DNA of 44,953 nt from Chryseobacterium gleum. GTDB lineage: Bacteria; Bacteroidota; Bacteroidia; Flavobacteriales_D; Sanyastnellaceae. Positions 24,328 through 33,169 of this stretch are shown here, in pieces. A program made the translations under genes and the position numbers. How positions within the stretch are numbered: position 1 is the stretch's first letter; the number at the start of each line of letters is the position of its first letter. Under the pieces are notes generated by a model. That model ran no database searches, was not told where the DNA came from, and was given only the letters and a program-made list of their open reading frames with translations. Location: positions 1-44,953 of the forward strand of contig CAMAYP010000006.1 in NCBI GenBank assembly GCA_945862415.1, written 5' to 3'.

Positions 24328-25773
24328 ATGCTTTTTCACACGTCTACTTTTCTTGTTTTTTTCCTGACGGTCTTTGCCTTGCATTGGTGGGTTGTTCAAC
24401 GCGCCGTGAAATGGCAAAACGTGTTGCTATTGCTGGTGAGTTATTTTTTTTATGGATGCTGGGATTGGCGCTTTGTTGCTTTGCTTTTGTTCTCTACATT
24501 GTTGGATTATTACACGGGCATTCAAATTGGTAATAACGAGAATGAGCATAAGCGTAAAATCTGGCTATGGATAAGCGTTGGTATTAACGTTGGACTTTTG
24601 GGCGTTTTCAAATACTATGATTTTTTCGCTCTTTCGTTGGCCGATTTAATGGCATCTATAGGGTGGAATGTGGATGTGGTGACGATTCAATTGATTTTAC
24701 CGGTGGGAATCTCGTTTTATACGTTTCATGGCCTTAGTTATGTGCTCGATATTTATCACAGGCGAATCACGGCCGATCGCAATTTGATTGATTATGCTCT
24801 TTTTGTGAGCTACTTCCCGCTGCTGGTTGCAGGACCCATTGAAAGGGCGACACACTTGCTGCCACAACTGAAGAAGGCACGCTGTTTTAATTCTACACAG
24901 GCGGTGGAGGGCTTACGCATTTTCTTGTGGGGGCTTGTAAAGAAAGTTCTCATAGCAGATAATTGCGGCATCATTGCAGATGCAATCTATGCCGATCCTT
25001 CTCAATGGAATGCGCCCATGCTTTGGTTGGGAGTAGCTATGTTCACGATACAGGTTTATGGCGATTTCTCTGGCTATTCCGATATGGCCCAAGGGGTTTC
25101 GCGTATTTTCGGCATTGAGCTCATACGCAACTTTAACTATCCGTATTTCTCGAAGAGTATTGCTGAGTACTGGCGGCGCTGGCACTTGTCGCTAACCGGT
25201 TGGTTTCGCGATTATATCTATTTTCCATTGGGGGGCAGCAGAGGCGGTAAATGGCAGCAAGCACGCAACATTTTTATCATTTTCTTGCTCAGTGGGTTTT
25301 GGCATGGTGCCAACTGGAATTACGTTGGTTGGGGATTCGTAAACGCCTGTTATTTCTTACCGGGAATCATCAGAGGGAAGAAGGAAGTATGGTATGAAAA
25401 ACATCTAGACACGAGTCTAAAAGGACGATTGCTTGAATGGGGGTTGATCCTGTTTACCTTCATTCAAATCATGTTGGCGCTGGTCGTGTTCCGAAATACC
25501 GGTATTCACAATATGCTGGTTTACTTCCAAAATATGTTTGCCGGAGATTGGAGCCTGCATGTTCCGCCAACACTCATCGGATTCAACAAAACCATGGTGC
25601 TGGTTTGTCTTTTTTTCGGGGCGGAGTGGTGGTCAAGATACAAAGAGCATCCATTGGATCGCCTCCATGATCATATGGGCAGACCGGTGCGCTGGCTTAT
25701 CTACTACACCATTATACTGATGCTCGCGTGGTTTGCCGGACATCAACAACAATTTATTTACTTCCAGTTCTGA
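24328..25773 (+). CDS. MBOAT family O-acyltransferase (AlgI-like)
   Basis: 481 residues with about ten hydrophobic helices. Diagnostic features are LPVGISFYTFHGLSYVLDIY, YFPLLVAGPIERA, EYWRRWHLSLTGWFRDYIYFPLGGSR and the catalytic His in SGFWHGANW. AlgI/DltB/PatA-type MBOAT proteins move acyl groups, usually acetyl, across the membrane to an exported glycan or cell wall polymer. The stop at 25773 is one base before the next ATG at 25775, and the SGNH-like partner encoded there fits the classical MBOAT plus SGNH pairing. A -10-like TATGTTTG is at 24301-24308. The acceptor polymer is unknown. Confidence 0.94.
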   Translation: MLFHTSTFLVFFLTVFALHWWVVQRAVKWQNVLLLLVSYFFYGCWDWRFVALLLFSTLLDYYTGIQIGNNENEHKRKIWLWISVGINVGLLGVFKYYDFFALSLADLMASIGWNVDVVTIQLILPVGISFYTFHGLSYVLDIYHRRITADRNLIDYALFVSYFPLLVAGPIERATHLLPQLKKARCFNSTQAVEGLRIFLWGLVKKVLIADNCGIIADAIYADPSQWNAPMLWLGVAMFTIQVYGDFSGYSDMAQGVSRIFGIELIRNFNYPYFSKSIAEYWRRWHLSLTGWFRDYIYFPLGGSRGGKWQQARNIFIIFLLSGFWHGANWNYVGWGFVNACYFLPGIIRGKKEVWYEKHLDTSLKGRLLEWGLILFTFIQIMLALVVFRNTGIHNMLVYFQNMFAGDWSLHVPPTLIGFNKTMVLVCLFFGAEWWSRYKEHPLDRLHDHMGRPVRWLIYYTIILMLAWFAGHQQQFIYFQF

Positions 25774-25774
25774 T

Positions 25775-26791
25775 ATGAAAGGGATCGTATTTCGTGCGCT
25801 TCTGTTTTTTCTGCCCATTATGGCTGTGCTGGCTATTTATGCATACCTCGACCCTTTTAAAGTCATTGGCTTATATGCCAATTACAAGCCGCCCGGACAA
25901 GTTTTAACTGTGCCACTCAACCAAAATAGAGTTAGTGCGGGTACATTTCTCTTTTACAACGACACGGCACGCTACAACTCATTCATTTTTGGCAGTTCAA
26001 GGTCCATGTTTTACGAGGTGGAGGACTGGAAAATGCACATTGGCAGTGACGCCCGATGTTTTCATTTCGATGCTTCGGCTGAAACGTTGGAGGGTATCCT
26101 GCATAAGCTGCAGTTCCTTCAACGTCGAAAGGTTGAGTTCAAGAATGTTTTACTAATTCTCGATGTGGATATTTTCCGGCCTTACAACTTACTCAATGAG
26201 CATTTGTACATGGAAGATCCAATGGTAGTAGGGTGGGGTAAATGGTTGCCTTTTCAAAGCAGCCATTTCATGGCATTCATGGACCGCAAATTTTTAAAGG
26301 CATATGCGGATTATAAAATTACCGGAACAGGGAAACCATACATGTCGCAACTGAGCCTGCTGGACGACAAGCCTTTTACGTACGACCCTTCGACCAATGA
26401 GATGAGCTATTCATTCTTTGAAAGTCAGGGCAATGACTACTACAATGCCGAGCGAATGAGTAAGTTCAAGCCCGAAAGGGATGGAAAGCTTCGCTTCTCA
26501 GCACCCGCAATTAATGAAGACATGATAGGTCAACTGAAAGAAGTTTCCGAAATTCTGACAGGTCAGGGAGGCGATGTACGTATTGTTATTAGTCCGCTCT
26601 ACAACCAAATCAACATGTCTTCAACCGATTTGGAAGCACTGCAATCGGTTTTCGGCAAGGAGTCGGTTTTTGATTTTTCGGGTATTAATGCTCTTACGGC
26701 TAGCTTCACCGGTTATTACGAACGATCGCACTACCGTCCGCACATTGCGAAAGCTGTTTTAGATTCAATCTATAAAGCCCAACCTCGCTAA
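25775..26791 (+). CDS. SGNH-like periplasmic partner of MBOAT acyltransferase
   Basis: About 338 residues with an N-terminal membrane anchor (FRALLFFLPIMAVLAIYAYL). FIFGSSRSMFYEVEDW resembles block I of DltD/AlgX-type SGNH proteins, and YERSHYRPHIAKAVLD near the C-terminus could give the catalytic His. The Gly-Ser-Ser in place of GDS is usual for these divergent partners. The protein likely hands the acyl group to the final acceptor in the periplasm. The ATG at 25775 follows the MBOAT stop directly; the longer frame overlaps the MBOAT gene. I did not recognise a named family. Confidence 0.78.
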   Translation: MKGIVFRALLFFLPIMAVLAIYAYLDPFKVIGLYANYKPPGQVLTVPLNQNRVSAGTFLFYNDTARYNSFIFGSSRSMFYEVEDWKMHIGSDARCFHFDASAETLEGILHKLQFLQRRKVEFKNVLLILDVDIFRPYNLLNEHLYMEDPMVVGWGKWLPFQSSHFMAFMDRKFLKAYADYKITGTGKPYMSQLSLLDDKPFTYDPSTNEMSYSFFESQGNDYYNAERMSKFKPERDGKLRFSAPAINEDMIGQLKEVSEILTGQGGDVRIVISPLYNQINMSSTDLEALQSVFGKESVFDFSGINALTASFTGYYERSHYRPHIAKAVLDSIYKAQPR

Positions 26792-26821
26792 GTGCTTATA
26801 TTCGCAAACGAAATTTGAACG

Positions 26822-27889
26822 ATGGCATCCTCATCCAACCGACTTATTGGCATAGACGTGGCCTATTTGGTTGCTCTCATGGGTAGTGTACTGTATGGAT
26901 TCACATACAGTATTGGTGATTTAGTAATGAATTCTCTGACGCACACCAAGTTCAACGTTATTTTCGATGTTTTTCCGGCTTTGTTTTTCTTTCTCAATGG
27001 ATTTACGGTAACGCTTACTATGCGCGACCGACGTATCAGTAATCGAAAATTGTTGAGTTACTCAGGCAAAAGGGGCTCTGTGCTGCTAATTAGCGGATTG
27101 ATCTTTTGCGGGATTTGGCCTATGAACATGCTTGTAGCTTCTGGGTTGATGTTCCTGATAATTCCATTCGTAGCGCAATGGAATGACTTGTTGATTCGAG
27201 TAATTACGCTTATTGCAATTGTACTGGGAGTCAGCTTATTGTTTTTAGATGTGCCCACACACATTGTCTATACGTTGCCTTCGCTGGGTGGTGGTGAGAT
27301 CTACAATGGATTGGGTTTTTTGTTTTTTAATGGTTACTATTCACTATTGCCTTGGGTTGTATTTTTCTTTGCAGGACTGGTTTTTGGGCGGACCGATGTA
27401 CGTCCAAAAGGATGGTTGGCTCCTTCGAGTTTAGTTGGATTGGTTTTGATAGGAGGAAGCCTTCTTGTAAATAGATATGCCAAAGCTTTAGATACGGATG
27501 TATTGATTCTTCGACGTTACGACTTGTTTTTCATGAACATTCGCTTGCTGTTTCCTGCTTTTTGTTTTTACGGAATCGGCGTTTCTATCGTTGTAATAAA
27601 TACATGTATATTCTCTTTTAGAAAGCTTTCTGCAGCGCAGCCATTGAAGTTCATACAGACTATTTCTTCAATGAAATACAGTGTGGTATTGTTTTACACG
27701 CTCATTGGAGCATTCACAGTTTCGGCAACTAATGTTGAGTTTTTCACCAAGCCGATAGCCTTAATATTATACGTAATACTAGCAACCACACTTACCTTTT
27801 ACCTGCCTTTTTTGTGGCGTAAGAAAGTTGCTGAGCAGGGGCCAATGGAATACTTCATTAAGCGTATTTCAGGCTCTGCCAAGAAATGA
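26822..27889 (+). CDS. Polytopic membrane protein, DUF418/HGSNAT-like acyltransferase fold
   Basis: 355 residues with about ten hydrophobic helices. The opening RLIGIDVAYLVALMGSVLYGF is like the R-x-x-x-x-D-x-x-R-G start of YeiB/HGSNAT-type proteins, and the ending GPMEYFIKRIS resembles the GPLEW motif of the DUF418 tail. Such proteins are suspected transmembrane acyl-transfer proteins. It lies 30 bp after the MBOAT partner, so it may belong to the same envelope-modification unit. A -10-like TATATTCG at 26797-26804 could give it an extra promoter. It overlaps menC by the ATGA. Confidence 0.65.
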   Translation: MASSSNRLIGIDVAYLVALMGSVLYGFTYSIGDLVMNSLTHTKFNVIFDVFPALFFFLNGFTVTLTMRDRRISNRKLLSYSGKRGSVLLISGLIFCGIWPMNMLVASGLMFLIIPFVAQWNDLLIRVITLIAIVLGVSLLFLDVPTHIVYTLPSLGGGEIYNGLGFLFFNGYYSLLPWVVFFFAGLVFGRTDVRPKGWLAPSSLVGLVLIGGSLLVNRYAKALDTDVLILRRYDLFFMNIRLLFPAFCFYGIGVSIVVINTCIFSFRKLSAAQPLKFIQTISSMKYSVVLFYTLIGAFTVSATNVEFFTKPIALILYVILATTLTFYLPFLWRKKVAEQGPMEYFIKRISGSAKK

Positions 27890-28923
27890 GCTTTCGTTTT
27901 CACCACCATACCCTTTTTTTTCACAGGCCAGCAGTGACCTCGCGCGACGTATTGTGCCAAAGAGATGTATATTTCCTACTAGTGCACTCTGAAGACCAAG
28001 AAATAAGGGGCGTCGGTGAATGTGCACCCTTATGGGGATTGAGCCCGGAATCAAAACCCGAACTTGAACGAACCATCTCTCATTGGCAGAATATCTTAAG
28101 CACACCCGATCTGTTGGTTTCGACCTTAAGTCGGATTTCTTCGCTTCGGTTTGGGTTGGAATCTGCCATGCGCGATCTAGCAACAGGCGGTCGAATGATG
28201 CCTTTTGAAGTCGATTTATCCAACAAAATCCCAATCAATGGATTGATTTGGATGTCGGACGCGCCAACCATGCTTGAAGAGTGCCGAGCGAAAGTTGAGG
28301 CGGGTTACACGACCATAAAGTTTAAAGTGGGCGCGCTCGATTTTGATCATGAGGTGGGGTTGATTCGCAAGGTGCGACAAGAGTTTTCACACCTTGACTT
28401 GGATATACGCTTGGATGCGAATGGAGCTTTTTCACCTTCCCAAGCAATGGGAAAACTGGAAGCCCTATCGGCATTTCGTATCCATTCAATAGAGCAGCCA
28501 TTGAAGGCAGGCAATCTGGAGGAAATGGCACGCCTGGTAGAAAAGACACCCATTGCAATAGCGCTTGACGAAGAACTGATTGGGGTGCATTCCATTGAAA
28601 AAAAGACGTCGTTGCTCGATGCAATACAACCGCATTACTTGGTGTTGAAACCAACCCTGCACGGGTCTTTTTCCGGATGTGATGAATGGATCGACTTAGC
28701 CGAGAAACGAAAGATAGGGTGGTGGGCAACCTCTGCACTTGAGTCAAACATTGGTCTGAATGCAATTGCGCAATGGGTGCTCACAAAAAAGATTACACTG
28801 CCCCAAGGCCTTGGAACAGGTGGCTTGTTTACCAATAATATTGAATCGCCCTGGGTTGCCGAGGCAGGAATATTGCGCTATGACGCATCGCTTAGCTGGA
28901 ACCTCAAACCGTTGCTCAAATGA
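27886..28923 (+). CDS. menC: o-Succinylbenzoate synthase MenC
   Basis: 345 residues of the enolase superfamily (muconate-lactonising subgroup). Visible are the KxK motif TTIKFKVG, metal ligands in IRLDANGAF, SIEQPL and IALDEEL, and a second catalytic Lys in HYLVLKPTLHGS. MenC dehydrates SHCHC to o-succinylbenzoate in menaquinone synthesis. The ATG overlaps the previous stop and its stop overlaps the menE ATG, so the genes are translationally coupled. The other men genes are not in the window. Certainty comes from the motif set plus menE adjacency. Confidence 0.93.
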   Translation: MSFRFHHHTLFFHRPAVTSRDVLCQRDVYFLLVHSEDQEIRGVGECAPLWGLSPESKPELERTISHWQNILSTPDLLVSTLSRISSLRFGLESAMRDLATGGRMMPFEVDLSNKIPINGLIWMSDAPTMLEECRAKVEAGYTTIKFKVGALDFDHEVGLIRKVRQEFSHLDLDIRLDANGAFSPSQAMGKLEALSAFRIHSIEQPLKAGNLEEMARLVEKTPIAIALDEELIGVHSIEKKTSLLDAIQPHYLVLKPTLHGSFSGCDEWIDLAEKRKIGWWATSALESNIGLNAIAQWVLTKKITLPQGLGTGGLFTNNIESPWVAEAGILRYDASLSWNLKPLLK

Positions 28924-29966
28924 ACATTCATCCGTCATTTTCCTACAACGGGGTTTCAATACAGGCCAAGTCAGGAAGCAAACTGATTGCTGAAATTCGG
29001 GCATCTTCTCCAGAATGGGAATACCCATATTTGGACTTTATGCTTGAATGGTTGAATGAGGAGGATAGTATAGAGATTTCGACCTCCGGCTCAACCGGTG
29101 CACCAATTATTTGGCGCGTCAGAAAAGCTGCTATGGAGGCGAGCGCCAAGCTCACAGGTGATTACTTCCATTGCCATGAAGGCACAACCGCAGTACTGGC
29201 ACTTCCCGGAAGTTTTATTGCGGGCAAAATGATGTTGGTGAGAGCAATGGTGCTTGGTTGGAGTTTATCATCTATCAAACCCACAGCCCGGCCTTTCGAA
29301 GAAATATCGAAATCGTTTGACTTTGCGGCGTTTACCCCCATGCAGGTGGCTCAATTAACCGCCCCGCAAGTGAATTTGTTGAGCACTTTTAAAACAGTCC
29401 TGTTGGGCGGGGCTGCCGTTTCTGATGATTTGCGCAAACTGTTGGCTGCCAGTTGCAACAATGTATATGAAACCTATGGAATGGCAGAAACGCTCAGCCA
29501 TGTGGCGGTCAGAAAAGTTCAGCGTGATGAAGCACCTTTTCATGCGCTGCAAGGCGTTTCCTTTTCAGTGGATGAGGAGCTGCGGTTGCAAATTGATGCG
29601 CCACATCTTTCGGATAGCATTTTGAAAACACAGGATATTGTTGAGTTAACGAGTGCTACAACGTTTTACTATCGTGGAAGGTATGACCGTGTAATCAATA
29701 GTGGTGGAGTAAAACTATTTGCAGAGGTTATAGAACGCAAGTTGGGAGCTATCATAGTAGAGCCATTTCAAGTGACAGCGCACCCCGATGCCTTGCTTGG
29801 TCAGCGTGTTGTGCTCTTCATAGAAAGCGATTCGATTCAGGATGAAAGGGTACTAAGAGATAAGATGGCTGATATCCTGGATCGATATGAAGTTCCCAAG
29901 GAAATAATCATTGTAAAGGAATTTGAACGAACGCATAGCGGAAAAATCAAACAAATCGGCAAATGA
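28920..29966 (+). CDS. menE: o-Succinylbenzoate-CoA ligase MenE-like (AMP-binding)
   Basis: 348 residues, shorter than the 450-500 of many MenE proteins but common in Bacteroidota. The AMP-binding P-loop is ISTSGSTGAPIIW, followed by YETYGMAETLSHVA, the adenylate-binding RYDRVINSGGVKLF, and the C-terminal lysine motif RTHSGKIKQIG. It activates o-succinylbenzoate with ATP and CoA. It overlaps menC and rdgB by 4 bp each, forming a tight menC-menE-rdgB unit. Confidence 0.92.
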   Translation: MNIHPSFSYNGVSIQAKSGSKLIAEIRASSPEWEYPYLDFMLEWLNEEDSIEISTSGSTGAPIIWRVRKAAMEASAKLTGDYFHCHEGTTAVLALPGSFIAGKMMLVRAMVLGWSLSSIKPTARPFEEISKSFDFAAFTPMQVAQLTAPQVNLLSTFKTVLLGGAAVSDDLRKLLAASCNNVYETYGMAETLSHVAVRKVQRDEAPFHALQGVSFSVDEELRLQIDAPHLSDSILKTQDIVELTSATTFYYRGRYDRVINSGGVKLFAEVIERKLGAIIVEPFQVTAHPDALLGQRVVLFIESDSIQDERVLRDKMADILDRYEVPKEIIIVKEFERTHSGKIKQIGK

Positions 29967-30541
29967 ATAGTGAATTGATCTTTGCATCCGGCAATGAAAA
30001 CAAAGTTGCCGAGGTAGAATATAAATTAGGAGGTGTTATAAAACTCAAAAGCCTGAATGCTATTGGCTGTAACGAAGAAATACCGGAAACGGGAAGTACG
30101 CTCGAGGAAAATGCACGCCTGAAGGCGCGCTATGTTTGGGAGACGTACAATGTCGATTGTTTTGCCGATGATACGGGGCTTGAAGTTGAATCGCTCGATG
30201 GAGCGCCAGGCGTTTTTTCAGCCCGCTATGCAGGCCCTCAGAAAAATCCTGCTGATAATATGGCGCTGCTGCTTTCCGAGTTAAAGGGCAAATCGAACCG
30301 CCGAGCTCGTTTTCGGACAGTCATTTGTTTGATTCAGGGCGGTCGCGAGCAGTTGTTTGAAGGGATTGTGTATGGTGAGATTATCGAAAGTGCGCGAGGG
30401 TCGGAGGGGTTTGGATACGATCCGATTTTTGTGCCCGAAGGATGCAGTAAGACATTCGCAGAAATGACGATGGAGGAGAAGAACACCATGAGCCATCGGG
30501 GACGCGCCATTGCTTCGCTGGCGGTTTTTTTGAAAGTTTAA
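29963..30541 (+). CDS. rdgB: Non-canonical purine NTP pyrophosphatase (RdgB/HAM1)
   Basis: 192 residues with the HAM1 signature: ELIFASGNENKVAEVEYKL at the start, ADDTGLEVESLDGAPGVFSAR in the middle and the C-terminal SEGFGYDPIFVP and MSHRGRA. It removes dITP, XTP and ITP from the nucleotide pool. It starts inside the menE stop (ATGA), an arrangement that links nucleotide sanitation to the menaquinone genes only by transcription. Confidence 0.95.
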   Translation: MNSELIFASGNENKVAEVEYKLGGVIKLKSLNAIGCNEEIPETGSTLEENARLKARYVWETYNVDCFADDTGLEVESLDGAPGVFSARYAGPQKNPADNMALLLSELKGKSNRRARFRTVICLIQGGREQLFEGIVYGEIIESARGSEGFGYDPIFVPEGCSKTFAEMTMEEKNTMSHRGRAIASLAVFLKV

Positions 30542-30612
30542 TTCGCATAGTACTTTCAGTTGCCTGTATTTTCGTTGAATAGAATCCTTAACCGTCAAAT
30601 CAACTCAAACTT

Positions 30613-31542
30613 ATGGAGATTATTACCGGAAATATCGTTGCAACTGTTATTGTGATGCTGCTACTTTTCAAATCGTTTGTTGTAATTCAACAGGGAATGA
30701 TGGGCGTAGTAACCGTTTTTGGAAAGTACCGTCGAGTGCTTTCTCCTGGTCTCAATTTTACAATTCCATTTATTGAAGTTATTTTCAAGAAAATCAGCAC
30801 TCAAAATAGGAGTGTGGAAATGGAATTCCAGGCAGTCACTTTCGACCAAGCGAATGTTTACTTCAAATCGATGCTGCTCTATTCTGTTATGAATGGTGAG
30901 GAAGAGGTGATTAAGCGAGTTGCATTTAAGTTCATCGATGAGCGTAGCTTGATGCAAGCATTGGTGCGCACCATTGAAGGCACTATTCGCGCCTTCGTTG
31001 CTACTAAAAGACAAGCGGAGGTATTGGGTCTTCGCAATGAAATAGTGGAACACGTGAAAGCTGAAATTGATAATCGCTTGGAAGAGTGGGGGTATCATTT
31101 GCAGGATCTTCAAATTAATGACATCACCTTCGATGAGGCCATCATCAAGTCGATGGCGCAAGTAGTTGCATCCAACAACCTAAAGGCAGCAGCCGAAAAT
31201 GAAGGACAAGCATTGCTAATCACTAAAACGAAAGCTGCTGAGGCGGAAGGAAATGCGATTAAAATTGCGGCACAAGCTGAGCGCGAAGCTGCGCAAATGC
31301 GTGGTCAGGGTGTAGCGCTATTCCGCGAAGAGGTAGCACGTGGTATGCAAAACGCCGCTCGTGAAATGCAACAAGCGAATTTGGACACTTCGGTAATCAT
31401 GTTCAGCATGTGGACGGAGGCTGTCAAGAATTTCGCGGAATACGGCAAGGGCAATGTGATCTTCCTCGACGGTTCTCCCGACGGTATGGAAAGGGTGATG
31501 AAGCAAATGATGGGCATGAACCACATGATGGACCGGAAATAG
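30613..31542 (+). CDS. SPFH/Band 7 (stomatin-like) membrane protein
   Basis: 309 residues. One N-terminal hydrophobic helix (IVATVIVMLLLFKSFVVI) is followed by the SPFH domain (VTVFGKYRRVLSPGLNFTIPF; IKRVAFKFIDERSLMQALVRTIEGTIRA) and a coiled-coil part rich in Ala/Glu (TKTKAAEAEGNAIKIAAQAE). The C-terminus is Met-rich (MKQMMGMNHMMD). SPFH proteins form oligomeric membrane scaffolds and often assist proteases. Its partner, if any, is not obvious: no NfeD-like gene is next to it. A terminator follows at 31577-31605. A -10-like TATTTTCG is at 30567-30574. Confidence 0.9.
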   Translation: MEIITGNIVATVIVMLLLFKSFVVIQQGMMGVVTVFGKYRRVLSPGLNFTIPFIEVIFKKISTQNRSVEMEFQAVTFDQANVYFKSMLLYSVMNGEEEVIKRVAFKFIDERSLMQALVRTIEGTIRAFVATKRQAEVLGLRNEIVEHVKAEIDNRLEEWGYHLQDLQINDITFDEAIIKSMAQVVASNNLKAAAENEGQALLITKTKAAEAEGNAIKIAAQAEREAAQMRGQGVALFREEVARGMQNAAREMQQANLDTSVIMFSMWTEAVKNFAEYGKGNVIFLDGSPDGMERVMKQMMGMNHMMDRK

Positions 31543-31576
31543 GGGAGATACCTCCAATCCGATTTTACGGAAAACA

Positions 31577-31605
31577 AAAAAGGGATTCACGTCGAACCCC
31601 TTTTT
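31577..31605 (+). terminator. Intrinsic terminator after the SPFH gene
   Basis: AAAAAGGG pairs with CCCTTTTT across a 13-nt loop, ending in a T-run. Confidence 0.7.
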
Positions 31606-31634
31606 GTAAACCTGCAAGGAAAATTTTGAAACCA

Positions 31635-31657
31635 ACGCAGTTCTGGAAAAACTGCGT
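31635..31657. repeat. Small hairpin in SPFH 3' region
   Basis: ACGCAGTT (31635-31642) pairs with AACTGCGT (31650-31657). It follows the terminator in the 240-bp gap before the next gene; no T-run, function unknown. Confidence 0.45.
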
Positions 31658-31827
31658 AACCGTTAATATGACGAATGCGTTAAGTGAGGGTTGCCTATTT
31701 TCTGCTGAAAATTTGTAAGTATCTACATAGTAGTCTTTTATTTCTTTACATGAGAAGTCTCCGATAGTTAGAAAAAGGCGAAATGAATCATAGATTGGAG
31801 GTTACTTTTGCGCCCGACACGTTCTTT

Positions 31828-32445
31828 ATGGCAGAATTATACAATCCTCTACAAGTTGAAAAGGTAATAGCTCTCTTGAACAGCAAGTTCAATTGCGCTG
31901 TGCATGCGTCAGAATTCAATAATAAGTCGTATTCCAAATCGAGTCTCGGCGATTTACTTGTGCAGCGCTACAGCGATGAATTGTCGGGTGAGTGGACCAC
32001 AGAAAAAGCTTTTGCAGTGTTAAAACGTGGGCTCTTGAAACTGGGAGTTTCTGAGGACGCTGTTACCAACGACGCATTATTGGAAACGTTCATTCCTCGC
32101 GAAAACCGTCGTGAGCGTGTAAAGGAATGGTCGCTGGCATCCGGCATGGAACTCGATGTTTTGAAGCCCAACGGCATTGTGAATGGGACGTTGATATTTC
32201 TGTTTTTCGCTTTCATACCATTGGGAATTGGCATGGACTGGTTTATAAGCGGCATCGGCATGCTGCTATGCGCAGCCGGTATTTTTCTATTCGGAAAAAC
32301 AGCTCGAAATTTCAAGATGGAAACACTTGGCCAAATGGCTGAATCCATCGCGTGGAAATTGTATTTGCAACAGCAAAAAACCAACGGTTCACACTCAACA
32401 GTATCTATTCAAGTTGAGGTTAAACAGGCTCTCGAACGTGTTTAA
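31828..32445 (+). CDS. Two-TM protein of unknown function
   Basis: About 205 residues. A charged N-terminal part (VEKVIALLNSKFNCAVHASE, later FIPRENRRERVKEW) precedes two hydrophobic helices (about 125-142 and 148-163) and a charged C-terminal helix. I do not recognise it. The frame opens at 31783, but a -10-like TACTTTTG at 31803-31810 lies inside that extension and the ATG at 31828 (MAELYNPLQVEK) starts the charged domain, so I prefer 31828; this start is uncertain. Its stop overlaps the stop of the response-regulator gene on the other strand by 4 bp. Confidence 0.68.
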   Translation: MAELYNPLQVEKVIALLNSKFNCAVHASEFNNKSYSKSSLGDLLVQRYSDELSGEWTTEKAFAVLKRGLLKLGVSEDAVTNDALLETFIPRENRRERVKEWSLASGMELDVLKPNGIVNGTLIFLFFAFIPLGIGMDWFISGIGMLLCAAGIFLFGKTARNFKMETLGQMAESIAWKLYLQQQKTNGSHSTVSIQVEVKQALERV

Positions 32446-33140
32446 TCGGTAAACCGATAACCAACACCGCGAACAGAGTGAAAGTGTTTCGGGTTGCGAG
32501 AGTCCAGCTCAAAATACTTGCGGAAAGCAAGAATGTAATTATCGATAGTGCGGGTGCTTGGAAACACATCGTAACCCCATATTTTTTCCAGAATTTCTTC
32601 TCTACTAACTACTTCGCCCTTCCGCTGAATGAGGAGCTTGAGCAACATGATATCCTTCTTGGTTATTTCCGACTCCTTGCCATGACAATCTCGGATGGTA
32701 AAGGTCAGAAAATTGATGTAATTACCCTTTCCAAAAGAGTATTCATTGAGTTCGGCCAGGCTATGAAGGCTGTCGTGGCGTTTAATCAGTTTACGCACTC
32801 GCAGCATCAATTCCTCTAAATCAAAAGGCTTTGTGAGGTAATCATCTCCTCCGATTTTCAAACCTTCCACGCGGTCTTTACCGGTGCCTTTAGCGGATAA
32901 AAAAAGAATGGGCGTGGTGTTGCCCTCCAACCGCACGGTCTGACAAACGGCGAAGCCATCCATCAAGGGTATCATTACATCCAGTATGGCAAGATCAAAA
33001 TGTTGGTTCCGAAATTTGTCAAGCGCCGAATAGCCGTCGCGAGCAGCAGCAACGTAATACCCCTCCATTTCAAGATTGAGTGTAAGAGCAGTAACGAGGC
33101 TGTCTTCGTCTTCTACCAATAAGATCCGGTATTTATCCAT
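32442..33140 (-). CDS. OmpR/PhoB-family response regulator
   Basis: 232 residues: a receiver domain (acidic pair in LLVEDEDS, phosphoacceptor Asp54 in LAILDVMIP, Thr/Ser position LSAKGTG, Lys in YLTKPF) and a winged-helix DNA-binding domain (EEILEKIWGYDVFPSTRTIDNYILAFRKY). It would bind promoter repeats when phosphorylated. Unusually, no sensor kinase is adjacent; the nearest genes are a DUF4920 protein and an unrelated convergent gene. Regulon unknown. Confidence 0.93.
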   Translation of the reverse strand: MDKYRILLVEDEDSLVTALTLNLEMEGYYVAAARDGYSALDKFRNQHFDLAILDVMIPLMDGFAVCQTVRLEGNTTPILFLSAKGTGKDRVEGLKIGGDDYLTKPFDLEELMLRVRKLIKRHDSLHSLAELNEYSFGKGNYINFLTFTIRDCHGKESEITKKDIMLLKLLIQRKGEVVSREEILEKIWGYDVFPSTRTIDNYILAFRKYFELDSRNPKHFHSVRGVGYRFTD

Positions 33141-33169
33141 ACGTTGCCTGACTTAAAAAGAAAAGGGGG

